Part shown: positions 1 to 5,166 of the stretch, piece by piece | Layout of the letters: each line of letters opens with the position of its first letter | Position numbering within the stretch: position 1 is the first letter of the stretch | Assembly: GCA_017934845.1 (NCBI GenBank) | Contig: JAGBIR010000201.1 | Location: 1-5,936 of the forward strand | DNA: 5,936 bases | Reading direction: 5' to 3' | Source of the DNA: Alistipes sp. | GTDB lineage: Bacteria > Bacteroidota > Bacteroidia > Bacteroidales > Rikenellaceae | Made by a program: the position numbers and the translations under genes | Notes under the pieces: model-generated | Seen by the model: the letters and a program-made list of their open reading frames with translations, nothing else | Told to the model about the DNA's origin: nothing | The model's database searches: none

Positions 1-377
1 ATACCCAAACTAACAAACAACAAGAACAGAGAAATACCTGTAATAATATCGGGATTAAGCATCGGGATATTATTCAGCGTATTCAGTACCGAGCGTTTAT
101 GGCCTCGCAAGCGGTCAATACCGATAGCGGCAATACTACCCAGCACGGTCGATACGGCAGCCGACACCAGCGCGATAATCAACGTATTCTCTATCGCACT
201 GACCAGCGAATGGTGCGCTCCGCTCTGGAAGAGCGACGTATAAAGTTTTGTTGAGAATCCTGTCCAGTTACCCAACACCTTTGCCTCGGTAAACGAAAAT
301 ATGGCAATAATGATGATCGGAGCATAGAGCAACGTCAACAGCAGCCACAGATATGATTGAGCAATAAACCTTTTCAT
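1..377 (-). CDS. potC: Spermidine/putrescine ABC transporter permease PotC (partial, 3' end off the left edge)
   Basis: The N-terminal 125 residues of the second inner-membrane permease of a polyamine ABC importer are visible; roughly half of a normal PotC (about 260 residues) is missing. Hydrophobic segments lie at residues 9-29, 62-87 and from about 106 to the edge. Family landmarks are the Tyr-Ala-Pro-Ile-Ile segment of helix 1, the NW-GF-T--Y motif (residues 37-46), and N-P-D-I-I-T-G-I-S-L (108-117), which matches the PDI---ISL stretch of E. coli PotC as I recall it. The EAA loop that docks onto the ATPase lies outside the window. The ATG shares its A with the TAA of potB (TAATG), indicating translational coupling, and a GGAGG lies 9 nt before it. 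PotC would pair with PotB to form the transmembrane pore. Identification as polyamine permease rests on PotA/PotB context as well as sequence. Confidence 0.9.
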   Translation of the reverse strand, partial: MKRFIAQSYLWLLLTLLYAPIIIIAIFSFTEAKVLGNWTGFSTKLYTSLFQSGAHHSLVSAIENTLIIALVSAAVSTVLGSIAAIGIDRLRGHKRSVLNTLNNIPMLNPDIITGISLFLLFVSLG

Positions 378-1174
378 TATATGATTCCTCCCTCGTTAGA
401 TGCACGATCCTCGTCGCTATCGCTAAACAGATCAGTGGCAAAGATTATAACAAGCATAATAAGCGACAATGCGGCTCCATAGTTCCACATTCCGTTGTTG
501 ATATTCTCCTGAATTGTGGTACCAAAGAGCTTAATATTGTTCATCGTGAGCAACTCGGCAATGGCGAAGGTCGATATCGTTGGCATAAAGACCATCATAA
601 TACCACTCATAATACCGGGCATCGATAGCGGAAGAACAACCTTCAGGAACACAGTCATCGGATTAGCGCCCAAATCCTGCGCCGCCTCGATATAGCTATG
701 ATCCATCTTCGACATAGTATTATAAATCGGATAAATCATAAACGGCAAGAAGTTATATACCATACCGAAAATCAGCGCGCCCTCACCCAATGGCAGATGC
801 ATAAAATCAAACAGAGCCACCGTAGCAAGCGTACGCACCAAGATATTAATCCACATAGGCAGGATAAACAGCACCACCATCACGCGCGAACGACAAAGCG
901 AACGATTACTCAAGATATATGCCGCCGGATAACCCAGCACGATACACAGAATTGTTGTAATGATGGCTATACCTATCGAATAGACAAACGTATTGGCTGC
1001 CTCGGGATTCGATATAAATTTCGAAAAGTTAGCAAACGTAAAGTTACCCGCATCATCCTGAAACGCATAGAAGCATATAAGGATAAGCGGCAGCACTACA
1101 AATATAAGCAGAAAAATGAAGTATGGCAGACTCCAAGTACTGCGTTTACGACTCATTCTTAACAACCATTTCAT
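377..1174 (-). CDS. potB: Spermidine/putrescine ABC transporter permease PotB
   Basis: A 265-residue inner-membrane permease of the polyamine/2-aminoethylphosphonate/iron family of binding-protein-dependent ABC importers. About six hydrophobic segments are seen near residues 16-36, 65-88, 97-120, 134-153, 182-205 and 233-250. The cytoplasmic EAA loop is clear: YIEAAQDLGA at 161-170, then a conserved V-LPLSMPGI at 180-188. This loop contacts the ATPase subunit, here PotA encoded 23 nt upstream. Length is close to that of E. coli PotB. The ATG at 1174 gives a short basic N-terminus before helix 1; a second in-frame ATG at residue 7 is an alternative and no Shine-Dalgarno decides between them. 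The C-terminal tail is acidic, and its last codons (Glu-Gly-Gly-Ile-Ile) double as a ribosome-binding sequence for potC. Substrate specificity is inferred from family resemblance; related permeases carry other small cations. Confidence 0.93.
   Translation of the reverse strand: MKWLLRMSRKRSTWSLPYFIFLLIFVVLPLILICFYAFQDDAGNFTFANFSKFISNPEAANTFVYSIGIAIITTILCIVLGYPAAYILSNRSLCRSRVMVVLFILPMWINILVRTLATVALFDFMHLPLGEGALIFGMVYNFLPFMIYPIYNTMSKMDHSYIEAAQDLGANPMTVFLKVVLPLSMPGIMSGIMMVFMPTISTFAIAELLTMNNIKLFGTTIQENINNGMWNYGAALSLIMLVIIFATDLFSDSDEDRASNEGGII
386..394 (-). promoter_or_regulatory. Strong Shine-Dalgarno for potC inside the end of potB
   Basis: The minus strand reads GAGGGAGGA, with GGAGG at 391-387, followed by 9 nt and then the potC ATG at 377. 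It encodes Glu-Gly-Gly near the end of potB. The other starts in this window have no comparable purine-rich site, which is normal for Bacteroidota. Combined with the TAATG stop-start overlap, it suggests that potC translation is both coupled to potB and boosted, perhaps to keep the two permeases in equal amounts. The site is seen; the function is inferred. Confidence 0.6.
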
Positions 1175-1197
1175 TTCGCATTCATTTATTTAGGTTG

Positions 1198-2580
1198 TTA
1201 TACTCGCTTGATTCTTAAATCGTCGGGCTGAATACGGATACCGACAATATCGCGATCGTCCCATACGTCGTGCGTATCGACATAGATATTGTCGTCGTTC
1301 TCGGTACGTACCGTCAAGTGATAGCGGTCACCCTTGTAAAGGATAAATCTCACGTCACCCATCAACGTTCCATCCTCCTTATCATCCATCAGCTCCACCT
1401 TATCGAAGTCCACCTCGACCTCTACCTTTTCGCCGCCCGTAATATCGGGCATCTCGTTACAAACGAACGACTTGCCAAGTATCTCGACGTGCGTTGAATC
1501 TGCCATCGTACCCTCAAACGTGTTACATACTCGCTCCTTACGCATTACGTGAATATCCGAGGGTTTGATAATCATACTAACCTTCTGACCGACCTCAAAG
1601 GCGTTATAATCCTGAATCATAATCTCGTAGCCGTTATCGGTCATGACCGTCATCTCGTAATGCACTCCCTTAAATATGCACGACTGAACAACGCCATGGA
1701 ACATAGCCGAATCGGTATGTGCAATGATATATACATCCTCGGGACGAATCACAACATCGACGGGAACATTCTCGCCAAAGCCCTCGTCAATACACTCGAA
1801 CTCGCGACCCATAAACGACACCTCGCGATCGCGCAGCATCACACCATTCAGGATATTACTCTCGCCGATAAAGTCGGCTACAAAGGCATTTACAGGCTCA
1901 TTATAGATGTCGGTAGGCGTACCAATCTGTTGCACCTTACCCTCGCTCATAACAACGATTGTATCGCTCAACGTAAGAGCCTCCTCCTGATCGTGCGTTA
2001 CATATACAAACGTGATACCCAGCGTCTTATGCATATCCTTGAGCTCCATCTGCATATCCTTACGCATCTTTAGGTCAAGCGCAGCCAAAGGCTCATCCAG
2101 CAACAACACCTGCGGACGATTGATAATAGCTCGCGCAATTGCAACACGCTGCTGCTGGCCTCCCGATAGTGAGTTCACGTCGCGCCACTCATAGTCGGTC
2201 ATACCCACCATCTTCAGAGCCTTACGCACGCGCGTCTCAATCTCATCGGGCTTAACCTTCTTGAGTTTAAGTCCAAAGGCAATGTTGTCGTAAACATTCA
2301 GATGCGGGAACAGAGCATAACGCTGGAACACGGTATTTACCGGTCGCTCGTGTGGCGGCACATCGGTAATATCCTCGCCCGCGATACGAATCTCGCCCTG
2401 ATCGGCCATACCGAAACCTGCCAAAATACGCAACAGCGTAGTCTTACCACAACCCGACGGGCCAAGAATGGTTACAAACTCGCCCTTACGTACATAAAGG
2501 CTCACGTCGTCCAACACGCACTTGTCGCCGAACGACTTTGATATATTGCTCAATTCGATAATGTAGTTCGAATTTTTCAT
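1198..2580 (-). CDS. potA: Spermidine/putrescine ABC transporter ATP-binding protein PotA, with duplicated C-terminal regulatory unit
   Basis: The cytoplasmic ATPase that powers polyamine import through PotB/PotC. All nucleotide-binding motifs are intact: Walker [10 protein letters not shown] at residues 40-48, Q-loop Gln86 in [13 protein letters not shown] signature LSGGQ at 138-142, Walker B VLLLDE at 158-163, D-loop ALD at 167-169 and switch His196. The [18 protein letters not shown] stretch is typical of the PotA/MalK class. After residue 240 comes an OB/TOBE-type regulatory region. It is about 80 residues longer than expected: E. coli PotA has 378 residues and this protein has 460. The extra length comes from a second, diverged copy of the unit (see the repeat entries). 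From memory, PotA proteins of about this length occur in other Bacteroidota, so it is probably a lineage trait and not a local oddity. The gene starts 30 nt after the upstream barrel-protein gene and ends 23 nt before potB. No Shine-Dalgarno is seen. Confidence 0.95.
   Translation of the reverse strand: MKNSNYIIELSNISKSFGDKCVLDDVSLYVRKGEFVTILGPSGCGKTTLLRILAGFGMADQGEIRIAGEDITDVPPHERPVNTVFQRYALFPHLNVYDNIAFGLKLKKVKPDEIETRVRKALKMVGMTDYEWRDVNSLSGGQQQRVAIARAIINRPQVLLLDEPLAALDLKMRKDMQMELKDMHKTLGITFVYVTHDQEEALTLSDTIVVMSEGKVQQIGTPTDIYNEPVNAFVADFIGESNILNGVMLRDREVSFMGREFECIDEGFGENVPVDVVIRPEDVYIIAHTDSAMFHGVVQSCIFKGVHYEMTVMTDNGYEIMIQDYNAFEVGQKVSMIIKPSDIHVMRKERVCNTFEGTMADSTHVEILGKSFVCNEMPDITGGEKVEVEVDFDKVELMDDKEDGTLMGDVRFILYKGDRYHLTVRTENDDNIYVDTHDVWDDRDIVGIRIQPDDLRIKRV
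1204..1524 (-). repeat. PotA C-terminal unit 2 (residues 353-459)
   Basis: Second copy, offset by 111-112 residues from the first. Matching positions include Gly246/357, Gly258/369, Phe261/372, Cys263/374, Val283/395, Gly296/408, Gly305/417, Tyr308/420, Thr311/423, Pro340/452, Asp342/454 and Arg347/459, needing only one single-residue gap. The R-P-E-D motif of unit 1 has decayed to D-F-D-K here. Identity is low, so the duplication is old. Confidence 0.6.
1540..1857 (-). repeat. PotA C-terminal unit 1 (residues 242-347)
   Basis: First copy of a degenerate internal protein repeat. It begins at N-I-L-N-G and contains the R-P-E-D-V motif (279-283), a K-G--YE-TV strand pair (304-312) and K-P-S-D-I (339-343). 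It corresponds to the single OB/TOBE regulatory domain of E. coli PotA as I recall that sequence. Alignment to unit 2 was done by eye. Confidence 0.65.
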
Positions 2581-2610
2581 CTCTCAATAATGGTTTATAT
2601 AGATATGTTT

Positions 2611-3762
2611 TTACTTCTTTGCGCTTTTATCAATAAGTCGCTTAATAGACTTTGTAACATCAAATTTCCACGTTACACCAACATTTATCGTGTGGCGTGA
2701 TGTATAGTTGTTAGATGCCCACATAGCGTGCAATCTCACATCGCGGCTATTTTTAATCGGGAAATACTCCACACCGGCACCATAGAACCAATAATCCTTG
2801 TCTGGTGTCAAAAATGCCGGCATCGTATAGGGATTCTCCTCGTTGGCCGCCACCATATCCTCTGTCGAGAGATACTCCCCCCAGAAATCATAAGGCAACT
2901 CCGACGATGTTCGCTCCCAGCCCACCTTACCAAACAATCTTACCTTATCGCCAAACTCATACGCCGGCATAAAGTTTACCGTAATCTCATCCTTGCCAAC
3001 CGACGAGAAATCCTTACCGCGCATAATGCAGTCCAAGCCGAGTGACAGGTTACCGACATAGAACATATTACCCACGGCCAGCACCTTTACATACTCGCCC
3101 GGAGCATACTCCATAAAGTTTACTGTCCATATCGATTCATAGCAATCCCAAGCACCATACCAACCTATGTTAAACGAGAAGAGATCCTCTTCACGCGGAA
3201 CATACGAGAATGGCGATGTTGTCACCTGAAATGCAAAAGATGTAGTCTCCGAAGGATTTGCCCACAAGGCCTTTACGCCCCACTGATAAGAGCTAAAACT
3301 ATTATAGAACATTGAATTCATATCGAAATATGAATCAATGTCGTAAGCATCGTACTCGTAGCTACCCAACATAAGCACATCCTTACCGGCTGAGAAGGTA
3401 AATCCGCCGATATTATAACTTATTGTAAGCCAATCAGTATTATCAAAGACAGAATCATCATCGCCATGCGCCGAGAAGAATTTTTGGCACAGCGAATACG
3501 AGAAATGCTTACTTATTTTACCGTCAACGTTTAGATAGAGTCCATCGCCACCAAAACCGGCCGGTCCACCGGAGACTACACGATTGTAACCAAATCGTGC
3601 GTCGAGCGAAATTGATGGAATCCAATCCTCCCCATCTTCCATAGTTGTATCACACTCTGATACAGATCCCTGCAGCGGCGCACTACTATCTACTTCCTGC
3701 GCCCAAGTTGCAGAGCCAGCCATAAGCATCATGGCCCCCAAAAAGGTAAAGAGTTTCTTCAT
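2611..3762 (-). CDS. Predicted outer-membrane beta-barrel protein (porin-like), first gene of the pot operon
   Basis: A 383-residue exported protein. The signal peptide is clear: Lys2-Lys3, a hydrophobic core at 4-17 and a likely signal peptidase I site after Ala21 (T-W-A before Q-E). The mature part starts with an acidic, low-complexity linker (residues 23-46). It then has many short alternating, aromatic-rich stretches (for example 76-95, 112-126, 160-182, 194-216, 226-245, 259-285, 324-336, 342-350 and 357-368) separated by Asp/Asn/Gly/Ser-rich loops, the pattern of an outer-membrane barrel. The GKDVLMLGSYEYD region (127-139) recalls Bacteroidota porins of the phosphate-selective OprO/OprP-like type, but I cannot confirm the family. 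After the last predicted strand (VGVTWKFDV, 361-369) there is a basic 14-residue tail, so the protein does not end on the usual C-terminal aromatic. It lies 30 nt upstream of potA on the same strand with no terminator between, so co-transcription and a role as outer-membrane entry route for the transported solute are inferred, not shown. Confidence 0.8.
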   Translation of the reverse strand: MKKLFTFLGAMMLMAGSATWAQEVDSSAPLQGSVSECDTTMEDGEDWIPSISLDARFGYNRVVSGGPAGFGGDGLYLNVDGKISKHFSYSLCQKFFSAHGDDDSVFDNTDWLTISYNIGGFTFSAGKDVLMLGSYEYDAYDIDSYFDMNSMFYNSFSSYQWGVKALWANPSETTSFAFQVTTSPFSYVPREEDLFSFNIGWYGAWDCYESIWTVNFMEYAPGEYVKVLAVGNMFYVGNLSLGLDCIMRGKDFSSVGKDEITVNFMPAYEFGDKVRLFGKVGWERTSSELPYDFWGEYLSTEDMVAANEENPYTMPAFLTPDKDYWFYGAGVEYFPIKNSRDVRLHAMWASNNYTSRHTINVGVTWKFDVTKSIKRLIDKSAKK

Positions 3763-3847
3763 TAAGCAGTAAAAATTTAATTACATAAGAGTATATTTTA
3801 ATAATTAGCTTTCCGTTTTTGTTTTCTTAAATAGCTCTATTTCAAAT

Positions 3848-3893
3848 AAAAAGCGGTTACAAGACCTGTAAAAGAAATCTCACAACCGTTTTT
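3848..3893 (-). promoter_or_regulatory. Leader hairpin at the 5' end of the porin-pot transcript (possible attenuator)
   Basis: In the minus-strand RNA, CGGUUGUGAGA (3888-3878) pairs with UCUUGUAACCG (3864-3854) over 11 bp around a 13-nt loop, using three consecutive G-U wobbles. Five A residues (3893-3889) can extend the stem against five U residues (3852-3848) with a single bulged C. The three wobbles become A-C mismatches in the plus-strand RNA, so the fold fits transcription toward the operon. It lies within about 10 nt of the predicted transcription start. Stem plus U-tract resembles an intrinsic terminator, so attenuation is possible; a 5' stabilising hairpin is the simpler reading. Confidence 0.45.
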
Positions 3894-3901
3894 GATTTAA
3901 A

Positions 3902-3932
3902 CAAAAGTACAATAAATAATCCAATAAACAAC
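3902..3932 (-). promoter_or_regulatory. Bacteroidota-type promoter for the porin-pot operon
   Basis: On the minus strand, TACTTTTG at 3909-3902 matches the -7 consensus TAnnTTTG exactly. GTTG at 3932-3929, 19 nt upstream, is a one-mismatch match to the -33 element TTTG. It is the only exact -7 match on the minus strand in this intergenic region. The predicted start at about 3898-3895 leaves a leader of about 135 nt before the ATG at 3762. Confidence 0.65.
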
Positions 3933-3940
3933 AGATTTGT

Positions 3941-3965
3941 CTATTTTTTTCATTTTTTTTCAAAA
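3941..3965 (-). promoter_or_regulatory. A-tract region upstream of the operon promoter (possible UP-like element)
   Basis: On the minus strand, two A-runs (8 and 7 bases, separated by TG) lie directly upstream of the -33 element, roughly at -45 to -65. Their position suits an UP-like element or intrinsic DNA bend that strengthens the promoter. AT-rich intergenic DNA is common in this group, so this may be background. Confidence 0.3.
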
Positions 3966-4061
3966 ACAACAAATCAAATCACCACATCCGTAGCACCCCC
4001 GGCACCTCTCGATGCTATTCGGCTCGTTATTTGCATAACAAAATCCGACACAACAATTTAA
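3966..4061. other. Intergenic stretch with no recognised feature
   Basis: About 95 nt between the minus-strand promoter region and the plus-strand lipoprotein gene. It includes a more GC-rich patch around 3985-4026. I see no convincing hairpin, terminator, small gene or operator. It contains an in-frame TTG at 4031 that could extend the downstream reading frame but is not a credible start. Confidence 0.5.
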
Positions 4062-4069
4062 TATCTTTG
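4062..4069 (+). promoter_or_regulatory. -7-like box almost touching the LRR lipoprotein start codon
   Basis: TATCTTTG fits TAnnTTTG exactly, but it ends only 3 nt before the ATG at 4073 and no TTTG sits at 19-21 nt upstream (the nearest, at 4030-4033, is 28 nt away). If used, transcription would begin at about the ATG and give a leaderless or nearly leaderless mRNA. A chance match is quite possible. Confidence 0.35.
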
Positions 4070-4072
4070 GTT

Positions 4073-5014
4073 ATGAAAAATATTCTTAAACTTACTCTTC
4101 TGGCGGCAACAGCACTTATCATAGGCTGTAGCGACGACAACTCCGACAATCCACTCAACCCTTCGGCCGAGTCTAAGCTCATTGGCTATGTATCGACCGA
4201 TGGTCAGATTGTCAAGCCCGCAAATCCCAACGGATTCGGGGCGCGCATCCTCTCCAACACCTACAACAACGGCATAGGCACAATATCATTCAGCAACGCA
4301 GTATCAGCCATCGGCGATAAAGCCTTCTGGCAATGCACTACACTTCAAGCCATTACCCTACCCAACCGCATCCGCGACATCGAGGATTACGCCTTTGGCG
4401 GCTGCTCCAACCTCTCGCAGATAACCATCCCATCGAGCGTTACCGAGCTGGGCAATGGCGCATTCTCCTACTGTGATAATCTTGAAGCGTTCTATGGCGA
4501 TTTGGCTACCGAGGACAACCGCTGCCTTATTGTCGGCACATCACTTGAGGCTTTTGCTCCAGCCAACCTCACCACCTACTCTGTTATCGATGGCGTAACC
4601 GAGATTGGCGGAGGCGCATTCGAGGGTTGTGAAAATATTATCGGCATCTCGCTACCTGCCAGCGTAAACGAAATTGACGAACGCGCTTTCGCCTATTGCC
4701 TGAGCCTTACCAGCATGACCATTCCCGCAGGTGTTACCGAGATTGACCCGTCAACCTTCGAGGGCTGCAGCGCATTGAATACCATTGTCCTGCCAAGCAC
4801 CATCGCCGAAGTTGACGTAATGGCATTTAGCGGCTGCACGGCTCTGCAAAGCATCTATTGCGCTGCGACAACGCCACCCCGCATCGCCGCCGGCACATTT
4901 GCAGACATCGCCACCGCAGCTACCATCTATGTCCCCACCGCCGCCGTCGCTGCCTACAAAGCCGCTCCCTCATGGAGTGCCTATGCCGATAAAATCGTTG
5001 GTTACGACTTTTAA
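4073..5014 (+). CDS. BspA-like leucine-rich-repeat surface lipoprotein
   Basis: A complete 313-residue lipoprotein. The start at 4073 is chosen because it gives a proper lipoprotein signal peptide: Lys2, hydrophobic core 4-16, and lipobox L-I-I-G-Cys19; starting at the upstream TTG (4031) would put 14 polar residues before it. After the lipid cysteine comes an acidic SDDNSDN linker, as seen in many Bacteroidota surface-exposed lipoproteins. Residues 36-78 form a beta-rich module (GYVSTDGQIV, then SNTY) shared with the next gene. Seven LRR_5/BspA-type repeats cover 79-269, most spaced exactly 23 residues, each with an AF--C--L--I-LP-S core. The third carries an insert (142-176). A C-terminal cap ends in IYVP--AV-AYK, then W--YADKI-GYDF, a common ending of this family. 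BspA-like proteins are known to bind host or bacterial surface ligands; the ligand here is unknown. A strong terminator follows. Confidence 0.9.
   Translation: MKNILKLTLLAATALIIGCSDDNSDNPLNPSAESKLIGYVSTDGQIVKPANPNGFGARILSNTYNNGIGTISFSNAVSAIGDKAFWQCTTLQAITLPNRIRDIEDYAFGGCSNLSQITIPSSVTELGNGAFSYCDNLEAFYGDLATEDNRCLIVGTSLEAFAPANLTTYSVIDGVTEIGGGAFEGCENIIGISLPASVNEIDERAFAYCLSLTSMTIPAGVTEIDPSTFEGCSALNTIVLPSTIAEVDVMAFSGCTALQSIYCAATTPPRIAAGTFADIATAATIYVPTAAVAAYKAAPSWSAYADKIVGYDF
4178..4315 (+). repeat. Pre-LRR module, copy 1 (residues 36-81 of the first lipoprotein)
   Basis: A Y-S-DG---P--- stretch followed by I-SNTY--G-G-I-F, aligned by eye to residues 215-256 of the downstream lipoprotein. It is likely a beta-strand cap or linker leading into the LRR solenoid. 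DNA similarity is patchy, so the paralogy is visible mainly at protein level. Confidence 0.65.
4307..4879 (+). repeat. LRR_5/BspA-type repeat array, seven units (residues 79-269)
   Basis: Units begin near residues 79, 102, 125, 177, 200, 223 and 246. The period is 23 residues except for unit 3, which is 52 long because of an insert containing Glu-Asp-Asn-Arg-Cys-Leu-Ile-Val. Each unit has the Ala/Thr-Phe-x-x-Cys-x-x-Leu/Ile core seen in Treponema/Bacteroidota LRRs. The similar insert in one repeat is familiar from related proteins, as I recall, so it is probably a family feature. Confidence 0.85.
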
Positions 5015-5045
5015 CTAAGCGCAACTCCTTAATTTTACACACTTT

Positions 5046-5073
5046 AGGCGAGGCGCATCCTCGCCTTTTTTTT
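5046..5073 (+). terminator. Strong Rho-independent terminator after the LRR lipoprotein gene
   Basis: AGGCGAGG (5046-5053) pairs perfectly with CCTCGCCT (5059-5066) around a 5-nt CGCAT loop, followed by a run of eight T (5066-5073). It begins 31 nt after the stop codon and cleanly separates the two lipoprotein genes into different transcripts. Confidence 0.92.
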
Positions 5074-5084
5074 CTTTGACTAAA

Positions 5085-5116
5085 TTTGTTTTTATCTTTA
5101 CAAAATTGTATATTTG
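5085..5116 (+). promoter_or_regulatory. Bacteroidota consensus promoter for the BACON lipoprotein gene
   Basis: TTTG at 5085-5088, then 20 nt, then TATATTTG at 5109-5116: both elements match the TTTG / TAnnTTTG consensus exactly at the usual spacing. The expected start at about 5120-5123 gives an AT-rich leader of about 45 nt without a Shine-Dalgarno. The promoter begins 11 nt after the preceding terminator. Confidence 0.82.
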
Positions 5117-5166
5117 TACTATATTTTGTCATTTAATTACACAGCAATTATAAAATACTAACCACT

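Noticed and set aside
698..2541. Several plus-strand open frames opposite potB and potA (for example 698-1162, 1549-2073, 2302-2541)
   Set aside because: They lie antisense to genes with full, intact ABC-transporter motifs and are rich in His/Arg/Ile/Thr with no recognisable domain, as expected of shadow frames.
2728..3045. Plus-strand frame of 105 codons inside the barrel gene
   Set aside because: Antisense to a coherent secreted barrel protein, with no promoter, signal or domain of its own.
3848..3894. Inverted repeat as a plus-strand terminator
   Set aside because: No plus-strand gene lies upstream to terminate, and the plus-strand RNA has three A-C mismatches in the stem; the minus-strand reading fits better.
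4031..4072. TTG-initiated N-terminal extension of the LRR lipoprotein
   Set aside because: It would place 14 polar residues before a well-formed lipoprotein signal peptide; ATG at 4073 is the natural start.
4307..4879. Regularly spaced repeats as a possible CRISPR or DNA-level repeat array
   Set aside because: The periodicity is 69 nt (23 codons) and exists at protein level as LRRs; the DNA units are not near-identical.
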